A DNA stretch of 64,000 nucleotides from Parashewanella curva. GTDB lineage: Bacteria > Pseudomonadota > Gammaproteobacteria > Enterobacterales > Shewanellaceae. Below the pieces are notes generated by a model, which had not been told where the DNA came from, ran no database searches, and was given only the letters and a program-made list of their open reading frames with translations. The position numbers were made by a program, and so were the translations under genes. The stretch's first letter is position 1. Each line of letters starts with the position of its first letter. The stretch spans positions 1-64,000 of the forward strand of contig NZ_ML014771.1 in NCBI RefSeq assembly GCF_003675895.1, read 5' to 3'. Below, piece by piece: positions 8,787-18,211 of this stretch.

Positions 8787-10280
8787 ATGTCAATCAGTTC
8801 AGTTATCAAATCAATACAAGACATCATGCGTAAAGACGCTGGTGTCGATGGTGATGCCCAGCGCCTTGGTCAAATGTCTTGGCTGCTATTTCTAAAAATA
8901 TTCGATGCCCAAGAAGAAGAACTAGAATTTGAGCAAGATAACTACCGTACGCCAATTCCAGAGAAATACCTATGGCGTAGTTGGGCTGCTGACAGCCAAG
9001 GTATCACTGGCGATGACTTACTCGATTTCATCAATGACGATTTATTCCCAAGCCTGAAAAACCTCACAGCACCAATCAACACTAACCCAAGAGGTCATGT
9101 AGTAAAGTCTGCATTTAGCGATGCGTTTAACTACATGAAAAACGGGACTCTTTTACGTCAGGTTATCAACAAGCTTAATGAGATTGACTTTACCGACTCA
9201 AACGAGCGCCATCTATTTGGTGATATCTACGAACAAATCTTGCGAGACTTACAAAGCGCAGGTAATGCTGGCGAGTTTTATACTCCTCGTGCCGTTACTC
9301 GATTTATGGTCAATCGTATCAACCCTAAACTGGGTGAAAACATCATGGATCCAGCCTGTGGTACAGGTGGCTTCCTTGCATGCTCAATGGATCACCTAAA
9401 AGAACAAGTAAAAACCACTGACGATCACAAGGTACTTCAACAGCAAATCCATGGAGTTGAAAAAAAGCAATTACCTCACCTTCTCTGTACCACCAATATG
9501 CTGTTACACGGCATCGAAGTACCAGTACAGATAAAACATGGCAATACGTTAAATCAACCTTTGAGTAGTTGGGATAACAATGTAGATGTTATCGTTACCA
9601 ACCCTCCATTTGGCGGCACAGAAGAAGACGGCATTGAAAAAAACTTCCCAGCCGAAATGCGTACCCGTGAAACTGCAGACTTATTTTTACAGTTGATCAT
9701 TGAAGTATTAAGAGATGGCGGTCGTGCCGCAGTTGTACTACCAGACGGTACTTTATTTGGTGAAGGCGTAAAAACCAAAATAAAGAAATTGCTCACCGAA
9801 GAATGTAACTTACACACCATTGTTCGTTTACCTAATGGCGTGTTTAACCCTTACACAGGTATTAAAACCAATATCTTGTTCTTTACCAAAGGCAAGCCGA
9901 CTAAAGATATTTGGTATTACGAACACCCATACCCAGCTGGCGTAAAAAACTACAGCAAAACCAAGCCCATGAAGTTTGAAGAGTTCAAGGCGGAACAGGC
10001 ATGGTGGGGCGATGAAGCCGACGGTTTTACAAAGCGTGTTAAAAATAAGCAAGCATGGAAAGTCAGCATAGATGAAGTCATTGCACGTAACTTCAACCTT
10101 GATATTAAAAACCCACACGTCGAAGAAACGGTAAACCACGACCCTGATGAACTCTTAGCCAAATATGCCGAGCAACAGCAACAAATCAATGGCTTGTTGA
10201 ATGAGCTTAAAGGCATTTTGGGTGACGCCTTAATTGGAAATAAAGAGTTCGGAAGTAAAGAGCTTGGAGATAAGCAGTAA
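8787..10280 (+). CDS. hsdM: Type I DNA methyltransferase, HsdM subunit
   Basis: The 497-residue N6-adenine methyltransferase subunit, needed both for protection and as part of the restriction complex. It has an N-terminal helical HsdM domain (about 1-130), AdoMet-binding motif DPACGTGG (188-195) and catalytic motif IV TNPPF (271-275). The length fits type IB HsdM proteins. The stop TAA overlaps the hsdS ATG by one base (TAATG), so M and S are translationally coupled, which helps keep M2S1 stoichiometry. Confidence 0.96.
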   Translation: MSISSVIKSIQDIMRKDAGVDGDAQRLGQMSWLLFLKIFDAQEEELEFEQDNYRTPIPEKYLWRSWAADSQGITGDDLLDFINDDLFPSLKNLTAPINTNPRGHVVKSAFSDAFNYMKNGTLLRQVINKLNEIDFTDSNERHLFGDIYEQILRDLQSAGNAGEFYTPRAVTRFMVNRINPKLGENIMDPACGTGGFLACSMDHLKEQVKTTDDHKVLQQQIHGVEKKQLPHLLCTTNMLLHGIEVPVQIKHGNTLNQPLSSWDNNVDVIVTNPPFGGTEEDGIEKNFPAEMRTRETADLFLQLIIEVLRDGGRAAVVLPDGTLFGEGVKTKIKKLLTEECNLHTIVRLPNGVFNPYTGIKTNILFFTKGKPTKDIWYYEHPYPAGVKNYSKTKPMKFEEFKAEQAWWGDEADGFTKRVKNKQAWKVSIDEVIARNFNLDIKNPHVEETVNHDPDELLAKYAEQQQQINGLLNELKGILGDALIGNKEFGSKELGDKQ

Positions 10281-12076
10281 TGTCTAACATAAATAACCTT
10301 ATAACTGACAATATTGCTGACTGGACACTGGCAGTTCAAAAACGTAATGCGACAGGTCGTGGTTCAAGTAAAAAAATTGAACTTTATGGCATCACGAAGC
10401 TAAGAGAGCTGATTCTTGAGTTGGCTGTGCGAGGTAAGCTTGTGCCTCAGAATCCTGAAGATGAGCCTGCTTCTGTTTTGTTGGAACGAATTGCAACTGA
10501 AAAAGCAGGATTGATAAAAACCAAAAAAATCCGCAAAGCCAAAGTCGTTTCAGAAAACGAGATGCCACCAGTTTCGCCAAATGTGCCTGCTGGTTGGGGC
10601 TTGCCGACCATAGAAGAACTACTCATAAACAGCTCAGATAATATTGTAGATGGCCCTTTTGGCTCACGTTTAAAAGCTTCTGAATATACTGAAGTGGGTA
10701 TACCCCTCATACGTATTCAGAATATTGACCGTAATAACTTCAAAATGGCTGGAGTACAGTATTTATCAGAGGAGAAGGCAGCTGAGTTGGAGCGTCATAG
10801 TTTTACAGCAGGTGATATTGTGCTGAATAAGTTAGGAGAGCCTACTGGTAAGGTCTGTATAGTTCCGCATGAACTTGAATATGGAATTATCGTTGCTGAT
10901 TTGGTGAGAATAAGAGTCAACAGCAGTGAACACAACAAACAATATCTTGTTAATGCAATGAATTCTCCATTCGTTGCTAGACAGTTTTCAGGCTTGGCTA
11001 AAGGGGTTACAAGGCAGAGAGTAAACTTATCTCAAGTTAGAAGTTTAAAACTTCCTCTACCACCATTGTCAGAACAACACCGCATAGTCGCCAAAGTCAA
11101 CGAACTTATGTGCTTATGCGACCAGCTAGAACAGCAAACCGAATCCAGCCTTACCGCACATGTAACACTGGTAGAAAACCTACTTGCCACACTAACCAAT
11201 AGCACCGACGCTAACGAGTTGGAACAAAATTGGCAGCGCATAGCCGAACATTTCACTACCCTGTTCACCACAGAAGAAAGCATCGACCAACTCAAACAAA
11301 CCGTATTACAACTTGCAGTAATGGGTAAACTTGTACCACAAGACCCAAACGACGAACCTGCATCAGTACTCCTTGAAAAAATCGCTGCAGAAAAGGCGCA
11401 ATTGATCAAAGAAAAGAAGATCAAAAATCAGAAGGCATTGCCGCCAATATCTGAGGATGAGAAACCGTTTAATTTGCCTAATGGGTGGGAGTGGGCTCGT
11501 TTATCAGATATCGCAAATGTCATAGATCCTAACCCATCTCATAGAATGCCAAAGTATGTTGAAAACGGCATTCCCTTTATCTCAACCGAAAACTTCATCG
11601 CAAATGACAGTATCAGCTTTGAGATTGGTAAAAAGGTGACTCCACAAGTCTTGAATGATCAGGTCTCAAAGTTTGATATCAATGAGGGTGCTTTTGCTAT
11701 GAGCCGAATTGGCACAATTGGTAAAACAAGGTTTTTACCGACTGATAGAAACTTTTGTATGTCTCATGCTTTGTGCGTCATTTCCCCCTTAGTGAGAACA
11801 ATAAGCGAGCATTATCTGAGATTTGTTGTATCTGCAGAAAGTACATTAGTACAGGCTCATCGTGGAGTAAAAAGTATTGGTGTTCCAGACCTTGGCATGG
11901 GAGTTATTCGATCTATGTTGATACCAATTCCACCTGCTCCCAAACAACATAGAATCGTAATCAAAGTTGATCAGCTGATGACTATCTGCAACCAACTCAA
12001 AACCCAAATCCAACAAGCCCAACAAACCCGCCTGCATCTTGCCGATGCCATGGTTGAACAAGCATTAGGAGAATAA
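10280..12076 (+). CDS. hsdS: Type I specificity subunit HsdS
   Basis: The 598-residue DNA-recognition subunit with two target-recognition domains. Each half is preceded by the same conserved segment, first at about residues 43-75 (LAVRGKLVPQNPEDEPASVL) and again at about 340-375 (LAVMGKLVPQDPNDEPASVL). The ends of the recognition domains carry the PLPPLSEQHRIV and PIPPAPKQHRIV motifs, followed by coiled-coil spacers (ELMCLCDQLEQQ, QLMTICNQLKTQ). The recognition sequence should be bipartite but cannot be read from the protein. The length matches type IB HsdS. Confidence 0.95.
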   Translation: MSNINNLITDNIADWTLAVQKRNATGRGSSKKIELYGITKLRELILELAVRGKLVPQNPEDEPASVLLERIATEKAGLIKTKKIRKAKVVSENEMPPVSPNVPAGWGLPTIEELLINSSDNIVDGPFGSRLKASEYTEVGIPLIRIQNIDRNNFKMAGVQYLSEEKAAELERHSFTAGDIVLNKLGEPTGKVCIVPHELEYGIIVADLVRIRVNSSEHNKQYLVNAMNSPFVARQFSGLAKGVTRQRVNLSQVRSLKLPLPPLSEQHRIVAKVNELMCLCDQLEQQTESSLTAHVTLVENLLATLTNSTDANELEQNWQRIAEHFTTLFTTEESIDQLKQTVLQLAVMGKLVPQDPNDEPASVLLEKIAAEKAQLIKEKKIKNQKALPPISEDEKPFNLPNGWEWARLSDIANVIDPNPSHRMPKYVENGIPFISTENFIANDSISFEIGKKVTPQVLNDQVSKFDINEGAFAMSRIGTIGKTRFLPTDRNFCMSHALCVISPLVRTISEHYLRFVVSAESTLVQAHRGVKSIGVPDLGMGVIRSMLIPIPPAPKQHRIVIKVDQLMTICNQLKTQIQQAQQTRLHLADAMVEQALGE

Positions 12077-12082
12077 ATCAAT

Positions 12083-13036
12083 ATGTTAAGAGTGAATGCC
12101 AGAGGACCGATTGCCAGAAAAGTCATCAGCAAATATCGTAATGAGTTACGACAAAAAGTGGTTTCTCTTAATGCAATAAAACAAGGTAAAACGATTGCGG
12201 AAGAAATGCTACAGGGCGCAAAATTGCCTGATGAATTTGAAGGCTATGATCCATTGCATGCGGTTTATGTTTATGGGCAAAATCAACTATCAATCTTCGC
12301 TGAGTTATTTTTAACTGGCTTTAAGGAAATAGAAAAGTTAGGTTTAGCCATGGTCGACGCTGAAGATGAGTTTCAGCCAAGCTATCCACCTATGAGCCCT
12401 GTAACAAATTCTTATTTCTTTCTTTGGCAAATGTGTGATTTAAGTACTCAGGGCGCAAAAAAAGAATCCATGGCTTCAATTGTGATTGATTTTTTAAAGC
12501 ATATTGGTGATTTTCCTTTATCCATCATACAAGTCTTTGAAGCTATGGAAGCCTCAAGGAATGGTATCTATTTACATCAAGGGTTTGATGAAAAAACAAA
12601 AAGGGTGTTACTAAAAGAGTTAATCACAGGACAACAACACAGTGTTCATGTTGCCTCTGGCTATCAAGGTGAAGAAGATGAAGTTTGGATTTGCCGTTTA
12701 TTGTCGTCTCCGTTTAACCATTTATCTCTAGATTATTCTGTGGCTGTAACTACGCCTTATGTTCATAAGGTGCTCCCAACATCGCCGTTATCAAAATGGC
12801 TGCAATATAACGAGTATATGCAATCGACAATGCCAAAGTCAGGGATTGGCGACCCAATTAAAGCCTATGAGCACATTATGAAATACGGCTTGCACCAATA
12901 CTATTGGCTTGAAATTATCTTTGAGGCGTACTCAAATTATGATGAACAAGCGATCTATATATACGGCTCGCCTGCTTATCCACAATCCTTCCCTCATTTT
13001 TGTGAAGAAAAAGCAAAAGCTTACAATCTTGTATAA
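12083..13036 (+). CDS. Unrecognised protein in the restriction operon
   Basis: A 317-residue soluble protein starting 6 bp after hsdS. It has a basic N-terminus (ARGPIARKVISKYRNELRQK), a helical middle with aromatic residues, and a C-terminus rich in Tyr and His (LHQYYWLEIIFEAYSNYDEQAIYIYG). There is no signal peptide, membrane segment or catalytic signature I can name. The spacing implies co-transcription with hsdMS. It is followed 14 bp later by another unrecognised gene. It could be an accessory or regulatory factor of the restriction system, or half of an independent defence module. That role is inference from position only. Confidence 0.8.
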   Translation: MLRVNARGPIARKVISKYRNELRQKVVSLNAIKQGKTIAEEMLQGAKLPDEFEGYDPLHAVYVYGQNQLSIFAELFLTGFKEIEKLGLAMVDAEDEFQPSYPPMSPVTNSYFFLWQMCDLSTQGAKKESMASIVIDFLKHIGDFPLSIIQVFEAMEASRNGIYLHQGFDEKTKRVLLKELITGQQHSVHVASGYQGEEDEVWICRLLSSPFNHLSLDYSVAVTTPYVHKVLPTSPLSKWLQYNEYMQSTMPKSGIGDPIKAYEHIMKYGLHQYYWLEIIFEAYSNYDEQAIYIYGSPAYPQSFPHFCEEKAKAYNLV

Positions 13037-13050
13037 CTGAGAAGTACAAA

Positions 13051-13602
13051 ATGACAATCTCTATCGACAGAAAAAAACGCCGTGAAATTGAATCACAGCA
13101 AAAAAAAGCGCTAAAAAAGTTAAATAAATTAATGCGTCAAGGTAACGCTAAGCTCAACTCTAATATTAATTTTGATGCCTCTATACATGGGCTGCCTGCA
13201 ATGTCCGACGCAGTATCAGATTATATTGATGCCATTGGCGCAGGTTATGATACTGAACAACTGGTTGATTTAATCGCGAGTTGTTGGAATCTAGGGCATT
13301 ACAGCACAGAAGTTTCAGCGCTGATTTGGAAAATAATGGTTGAACCTGTGTTGATGTTGAGAGGGCTTAGTCAAGATCAGCACCTTATCACTATTTTAAA
13401 ACAAATATCTGTCGATCGTGCTGATAAATATGCGTTTGATCCTAGAACCATATTGGGTTTCACAATCACACCACAAGACGAAGGTAAGTATAATTTTTAC
13501 CTAGAGGTTAAATCCAGCAATCAAGATCCTCTCCAAGGCTTAGAACAAATGGCAAGTAATGCCGTAAATATGATTAGAGAATATGCAAAATCAATCAATT
13601 AA
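13051..13602 (+). CDS. Unrecognised small protein, paralogue of the next gene
   Basis: A 183-residue protein with a strongly basic, probably helical N-terminus (DRKKRREIESQQKKALKKLN) and a folded C-terminal part containing SCWNLGHYSTEVSALIW. The downstream gene shares the same layout and the motif CWN(L/I)G, so the two arose by duplication. It starts 14 bp after the 317-residue gene. The basic tail suggests nucleic-acid contact, which is inference. I know no family for it. Confidence 0.8.
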   Translation: MTISIDRKKRREIESQQKKALKKLNKLMRQGNAKLNSNINFDASIHGLPAMSDAVSDYIDAIGAGYDTEQLVDLIASCWNLGHYSTEVSALIWKIMVEPVLMLRGLSQDQHLITILKQISVDRADKYAFDPRTILGFTITPQDEGKYNFYLEVKSSNQDPLQGLEQMASNAVNMIREYAKSIN

Positions 13603-13626
13603 ACTTGCTTTCTATAGGTACAGATA

Positions 13627-14149
13627 ATGAGCAATCAAAAACGCAGAGCGCGGAGAGAGGCTGAGTTACTTAAGCGAAAGGCAATAAAGAAAATACAAAA
13701 GGCGGGCAGGAGCATATTGCCGCAAGAAAAAAAATGTGATTCAGCGTTCAGAAACTCTTGGTTTGAAGAGCATGTCTGAAATTATCCGTGAGCTGTCAGT
13801 GAATTTGTTATCTAAAGAAGATGAACTACAAATGACGGATATGATTTGCCATTGCTGGAATATTGGTGGTTTTCCAGAAGGGGATACGGCAGAGTTGTTG
13901 TGGAATACGCTAATTCAGCCTGTAATATCAAACTGTTATTCAGATCCACACCATGCTCTTGCTAATGAACTTCGTGCTATTACAAACAAACGCCGAAATC
14001 TTCATGCCGATGATTCAAGGTTTATCATCAATTTTGAATTAGAACCTTTAGGCGAATATGAAACACACTTAAATATTCGCTCCATCCTTGCCACTCCGGA
14101 ACAATTTTTTGCTGTGTTTTTAGCAAATGATATGAGCCTCCACACATAA
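13627..14149 (+). pseudogene. Frameshifted paralogue of the preceding gene
   Basis: An ATG at 13627 opens a frame reading MSNQKRRARREAELLKRKAIKK, which matches the basic N-terminus of the 183-residue neighbour. It runs past an A8 tract at 13727-13734 and then stops at a TGA about 13 codons later. The rest of the paralogue (SMSEIIRELS, CHCWNIGGFPEGDTAELLW) lies in another frame from GTG 13736 to 14149. Joining them needs a +1 shift at or just before the A8 tract. It may be a disabled gene, a slippage-controlled gene or an assembly indel. A simple -1 slip on the tract would give ATG TGA and stop. Confidence 0.7.
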
Positions 14150-14181
14150 CCATACAGTAAAAAGATATAAGGAAGGGTAAA

Positions 14182-14772
14182 ATGATTACGTCAGATTACT
14201 ACAACCAAAACGCTCAAGCGTTTTACGATGGCTCTATTAACGTAAATGTGCAGCCTTTGTATGATCGATTTTTACCTTATATTCCTAAAGGCGGCTCAAT
14301 CATTGATGCTGGCTGTGGCTCAGGCCGAGATAGCAAATTTTTTGCAGAGCAGGGCTACCAAGTCACAGCATTTGATGCCAGTGAACAACTTGTTGAGTTG
14401 GCTAAAGCGCATACTCAGCTTACTATTTTTCATTCGACGTTTTTAAGTTTTGAGGTTAAAAAAGGGCGGTTTGATGCTATTTGGGCGTGTGCTTCATTAC
14501 TTCATGTTTCGCAGACAGAATTGAATAAAACGTTTAAACATCTTGCACAGTTTTTAAAAGTTGGCGGTGTGTTTTATTGTTCGTTCAAATTAGGTGATGA
14601 AGAAGTAGAAAGTGGTGGTAGACGGTTTACCAATGTGAATGAAGCTTCGCTATCTAGTTATCTGGTTGATGCTCAATTAGAAATTAAAGAGCAGTGGTTG
14701 AGCGATGATCTACGTCCGGGTAGAGAAGGTGAAAAATGGTTGAATGCGCTTCTCGTCAAGAAAAATAGTTAA
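14182..14772 (+). CDS. Class I SAM-dependent methyltransferase
   Basis: A 196-residue single-domain methyltransferase with glycine-rich motif I (IIDAGCGSGRDSKFF, about 37-51), an acidic end of strand 2 (AFDAS), and the GGVFYCSFK segment. The size and layout are like TehB or UbiE-type small-molecule enzymes rather than DNA methylases; no NPPY or DPPY motif is present. It sits 32 bp after the broken paralogue and 21 bp before the helicase fusion, so it is part of the same operon. The substrate is unknown. Confidence 0.85.
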   Translation: MITSDYYNQNAQAFYDGSINVNVQPLYDRFLPYIPKGGSIIDAGCGSGRDSKFFAEQGYQVTAFDASEQLVELAKAHTQLTIFHSTFLSFEVKKGRFDAIWACASLLHVSQTELNKTFKHLAQFLKVGGVFYCSFKLGDEEVESGGRRFTNVNEASLSSYLVDAQLEIKEQWLSDDLRPGREGEKWLNALLVKKNS

Positions 14773-14793
14773 AAGTCTTAAAGGATTTAAGTT

Positions 14794-17715
14794 GTGCCTA
14801 AGCAATCTCTAGTTAAAACGGAATTTAAAAATGTATTAACGGTAGGTGGCGATAATGATCATCTACTTGCAAAATTGCTTTATGCAATAAACAACGCTAC
14901 CGAAATTGATATTGCGGTATCGTTTGTGAAGCAATCTGGTTTACAGTTGATACTACCTGCTATTCAAGATGCAATTGAGCATCAACTCGATGCTGAGTCA
15001 CCATTAAGACTTCGAATCATTACCTCTGATTATCTTGGTATTACATGCCCAATTGCTCTGCGTGAGTTGATTGCACTAGAGGGTGAAGGTGTCGAACTCA
15101 AAGTTTACACCGAGAAAAGTCGCAGCTTTCATATGAAATCGTACATCTTTGTGCGAACGGACAAAGCCAATAGCTTTTATCACGGTGCTGCTTTTATTGG
15201 TTCGAATAATATCAGTGAAAGTGCGCTGAAATCTGGACATGAGTGGTGTTTGCGCTTTGATTATAAAGAGCCTGATGACTCGTTTGAAGCTGAGCAGTTC
15301 AAACTGATTCGGCAAGAATTCGATAATATTTTTACTCACCCATACTCAGTCACACTGACCGATGATTGGATTAATGACTACATCAAACGTCGCAAAAAAC
15401 CGAACTTACAAAGCGTTAGTGCGGACTGGATTGATGATGAAGAGTATTTGCCAAATTCAGCTCAAGTAGAAGCACTTCAAGCTCTTGCTTCAACACGAGC
15501 AAAGGATTTTGTTTCAGGTTTAGTGGTTTTAGCAACAGGTATGGGCAAAACGTGGCTTTCTGCTTTTGACGCTAAACAAATGCAAGCCAAACGTGTGTTG
15601 TTTGTGGCGCACCGAGAAGAAATTTTATCTCAAGCCCTCAATACCTTTGCCAAACTTTGGCCTGAAAAAACATCTGGTTTTTACAATGCTAAAAATAAAA
15701 ATGTAGACAAGGACATGTTGTTTGCTTCGGTACAGACATTGGGTAAGCAGTCTCATCTCAGCAAGTTTGATATTAAACACTTTGACTATATAGTTGTGGA
15801 TGAATTTCATCACGCCAGTGCTAAAACCTATCGCAATATCATCAACCATTTTTCATCTAAATTTTTGTTGGGATTAACTGCAACACCTGAACGTACAGAC
15901 CAAGCCGATATTCTGTCGCTGTGTTCAGATAATTTAGTGTTTGAAAGAAATTTAGTGGATGGCATTAATTCAAAGTTATTGGTGCCATTCCATTATTACG
16001 GCATTTGGGATGAGTTTGTTGATTATCAAGCCATTCCTTGGCGCAATGGTAAGTTTGATCCCAAATCCTTAGATGCTGAGTTTGCAACCAAAAAACGTGC
16101 AAACCATATTTTTAAGCACTGGCAACAAAAACAACAAAGCCGAACACTTGCGTTTTGTGTATCTAAATCTCATGCCGATTATATGGCTGATGAGTTTAAC
16201 GCTAAGTTCAACACTCAAGGATTCAAAGCGGTATCGGTTCATAGTGAATCCACGGTAAAACGTAATGAAGCGCTATCAATGTTAGATAAGGGCGAGATCA
16301 GCGTTATATTCTCTGTAGATTTATTCAATGAAGGCACAGACTTACCCTCCATTGATACAGTGTTGATGCTCAGACCCACCGAGTCCATCATTATCTTTTT
16401 ACAGCAATTGGGGCGTGGTCTTCGTTTATCGGATACTAAAAAACAATTAGTGGTAGTTGATTTTATTGGCAATCATCAATCCTTTGGTAAGAATATTGAA
16501 GCTGTGGTTTCTGGTTCGTCTTCAGGTGGTGGAAATCGAGGTGGTAAACCAGAATTACCTGACGACTGCTATATCAATTACGATCCCAAATTAGTTGATT
16601 TTTGGAATACATTAAAGCGTACCTTTAGTAAATCAGCGGATGAATTTGTCGAATTGATGGGAAGACTTGGACATAGACCGACTGCCACTGAATTTTACAA
16701 AGCCAAGTACGATTTAAATAAAGCCGTTAAGCAGCACGGAAGTTGGTTTGATTTGGTTGCAGAGCAAACTAATGATTTTGATATAGCTCGAATACTCAAA
16801 GATCATCAAGTGTTTCTGTTACATGCGGTTCAACAAACCCGAATGACTAAATCGTTCAAGGGGATTTTGCTAAAAGCTTTCATCCTACTTGACGGTTTCA
16901 GAGTACCGCCAACATTGGAGTTGTTGGCTCAAAAAAGCCATAAGGTTCTATCTTCATATCCAGAAATAAAAGTATTAGATTTAGGCAGTACAGAAGTGAA
17001 CTTAGTTGCTACTGACAAAAAATGGCTGACTTATTGGAATAAAAATCCTGTTAACTTTTCATGCAAAGCGGACAAGAATACTAATATCTCTTGGTTTAGG
17101 ATTGAAGACGACAAATTCATAGCCAATTTTGACGTCGAAGATAATGACATCGAGCAATTAACAGAATGCGTAAACGAGTTGGTTGATTTTCAGTTGTCTC
17201 GATACGTCGATACTAAGCAAAAATCACAAGAAGAGAAATCTAAACCAGAAACTCCAGCTCAGCAAACTGTTAGAGAAGTAGCGAATGAGTCAATTGCTGC
17301 TAACCTTGTTCAGTTGCCGTATTTCCCAAATTTAAAAATCGCCTGTGGCCATTTTAAAGAAGGGACAGAAGAGGAAGCAGAATTGCTACATATTGACTTG
17401 CACAATGTTGATCCTCAAAGGCACTTTCTGGCACGAGCTTCAGGCAATTCAATGAATGGTGGCAAGAACCCAATTGAAGATGGTGACTTATTATTACTCG
17501 AACGGTTCACTCCAGTCAGCGCTGGTTCAATCACAGGTGTTACCGTAGCGATTGAACGCCAAGGTGTTGCATGTGATAACGAATATTTGCTTAGGGTTGT
17601 TGAAAAGCGCAGTGGTCAATATTGGCTTAAAGCGAATAATCCTGATTATGAAACAATTCAAGCAACAGAAGATATGGTGACCTTTGCTCGGTTTAAGCAG
17701 GTTATATTGATTTAG
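14794..17715 (+). CDS. PLD-nuclease / SF2-helicase / S24-like fusion protein
   Basis: A 973-residue multidomain protein with a GTG start after AAGGA. Residues about 20-180 form a PLD-type nuclease with His113-x-Lys115 and GSNN (137-140). Residues about 220-560 are an SF2 helicase: Walker A ATGMGKT (247-253), DEFHH, GLTATPER and QQLGRGLR. A helical middle of unknown fold follows. Residues about 841-973 resemble LexA/UmuD (S24): a possible scissile Cys851-Gly852, Ser886 in SGNSM, and IEDGDLLLLE. The position of the catalytic Lys is Arg934. Related PLD-helicase proteins usually end in DUF3427; here the end looks like S24. It is a probable defence or DNA-damage-linked protein. Confidence 0.85.
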   Translation: MPKQSLVKTEFKNVLTVGGDNDHLLAKLLYAINNATEIDIAVSFVKQSGLQLILPAIQDAIEHQLDAESPLRLRIITSDYLGITCPIALRELIALEGEGVELKVYTEKSRSFHMKSYIFVRTDKANSFYHGAAFIGSNNISESALKSGHEWCLRFDYKEPDDSFEAEQFKLIRQEFDNIFTHPYSVTLTDDWINDYIKRRKKPNLQSVSADWIDDEEYLPNSAQVEALQALASTRAKDFVSGLVVLATGMGKTWLSAFDAKQMQAKRVLFVAHREEILSQALNTFAKLWPEKTSGFYNAKNKNVDKDMLFASVQTLGKQSHLSKFDIKHFDYIVVDEFHHASAKTYRNIINHFSSKFLLGLTATPERTDQADILSLCSDNLVFERNLVDGINSKLLVPFHYYGIWDEFVDYQAIPWRNGKFDPKSLDAEFATKKRANHIFKHWQQKQQSRTLAFCVSKSHADYMADEFNAKFNTQGFKAVSVHSESTVKRNEALSMLDKGEISVIFSVDLFNEGTDLPSIDTVLMLRPTESIIIFLQQLGRGLRLSDTKKQLVVVDFIGNHQSFGKNIEAVVSGSSSGGGNRGGKPELPDDCYINYDPKLVDFWNTLKRTFSKSADEFVELMGRLGHRPTATEFYKAKYDLNKAVKQHGSWFDLVAEQTNDFDIARILKDHQVFLLHAVQQTRMTKSFKGILLKAFILLDGFRVPPTLELLAQKSHKVLSSYPEIKVLDLGSTEVNLVATDKKWLTYWNKNPVNFSCKADKNTNISWFRIEDDKFIANFDVEDNDIEQLTECVNELVDFQLSRYVDTKQKSQEEKSKPETPAQQTVREVANESIAANLVQLPYFPNLKIACGHFKEGTEEEAELLHIDLHNVDPQRHFLARASGNSMNGGKNPIEDGDLLLLERFTPVSAGSITGVTVAIERQGVACDNEYLLRVVEKRSGQYWLKANNPDYETIQATEDMVTFARFKQVILI

Positions 17716-17734
17716 CTATAAGGTAGGGGAAATT

Positions 17735-18157
17735 ATGATTAAGTACCAAGATCTAGAATTAGCTTTTGATTTTGTTTCATTTGGTGGCTATTCAGAAAAT
17801 GAAGCGTATTTTAGCAAAAAAACAGGAAAGTTTTATTATATTTCCGACAATATTGATGCAGAGGAAGAATCGATCCCCGATGATTTGTTTGAATCAGATG
17901 AGTATATCCAAGTTCCAGATAAACAAGAACTGGACTTAGGTAAACAACTGGTGATTGATTTTACCAGTGAACACCTTGCTGATGAGCTTGAAAACGTTTA
18001 TCAAGTATTTCGAAAAAAAGGCGCATATAGTCGCTTTAAGGAGTTATTAGCGAATAGAGGGCTTGTCGAAAAATGGCACCAATACGAAGAAATTAATCAA
18101 AAAAAGGCTCTATCCGCGTGGGCAAAAGAACATGATATTGATTTGAATGAAAAGTGA
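17735..18157 (+). CDS. UPF0158 family protein
   Basis: A 140-residue acidic protein with the pattern of the UPF0158 family: an N-terminal strand-rich part (LELAFDFVSFGG, YYISDN), then EYIQVPDKQELDLGKQLV and the C-terminal GAYSRFKELL...WHQYEE helix. The biochemical role of the family is not established. It begins 19 bp after the helicase fusion and is therefore likely co-transcribed. The acidity could suit an inhibitor or partner of a nucleic-acid enzyme, which is speculation. Confidence 0.75.
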   Translation: MIKYQDLELAFDFVSFGGYSENEAYFSKKTGKFYYISDNIDAEEESIPDDLFESDEYIQVPDKQELDLGKQLVIDFTSEHLADELENVYQVFRKKGAYSRFKELLANRGLVEKWHQYEEINQKKALSAWAKEHDIDLNEK

Positions 18158-18211
18158 GCTGTTGATTTCCAAAGTCTATAAAACAGCATTTTGTTTGATA
18201 TGATGGTTTAA

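Noticed and set aside
13727-13734. Programmed -1 ribosomal frameshift at the A8 tract
   Set aside because: A -1 slip after GAA AAA AAA reads ATG then TGA, so it does not join the two halves; a +1 shift or an indel is needed.
14182-14772. DNA methyltransferase of a second restriction system
   Set aside because: It lacks NPPY/DPPY or PCQ-type catalytic motifs and is too small; it fits a small-molecule SAM methyltransferase.
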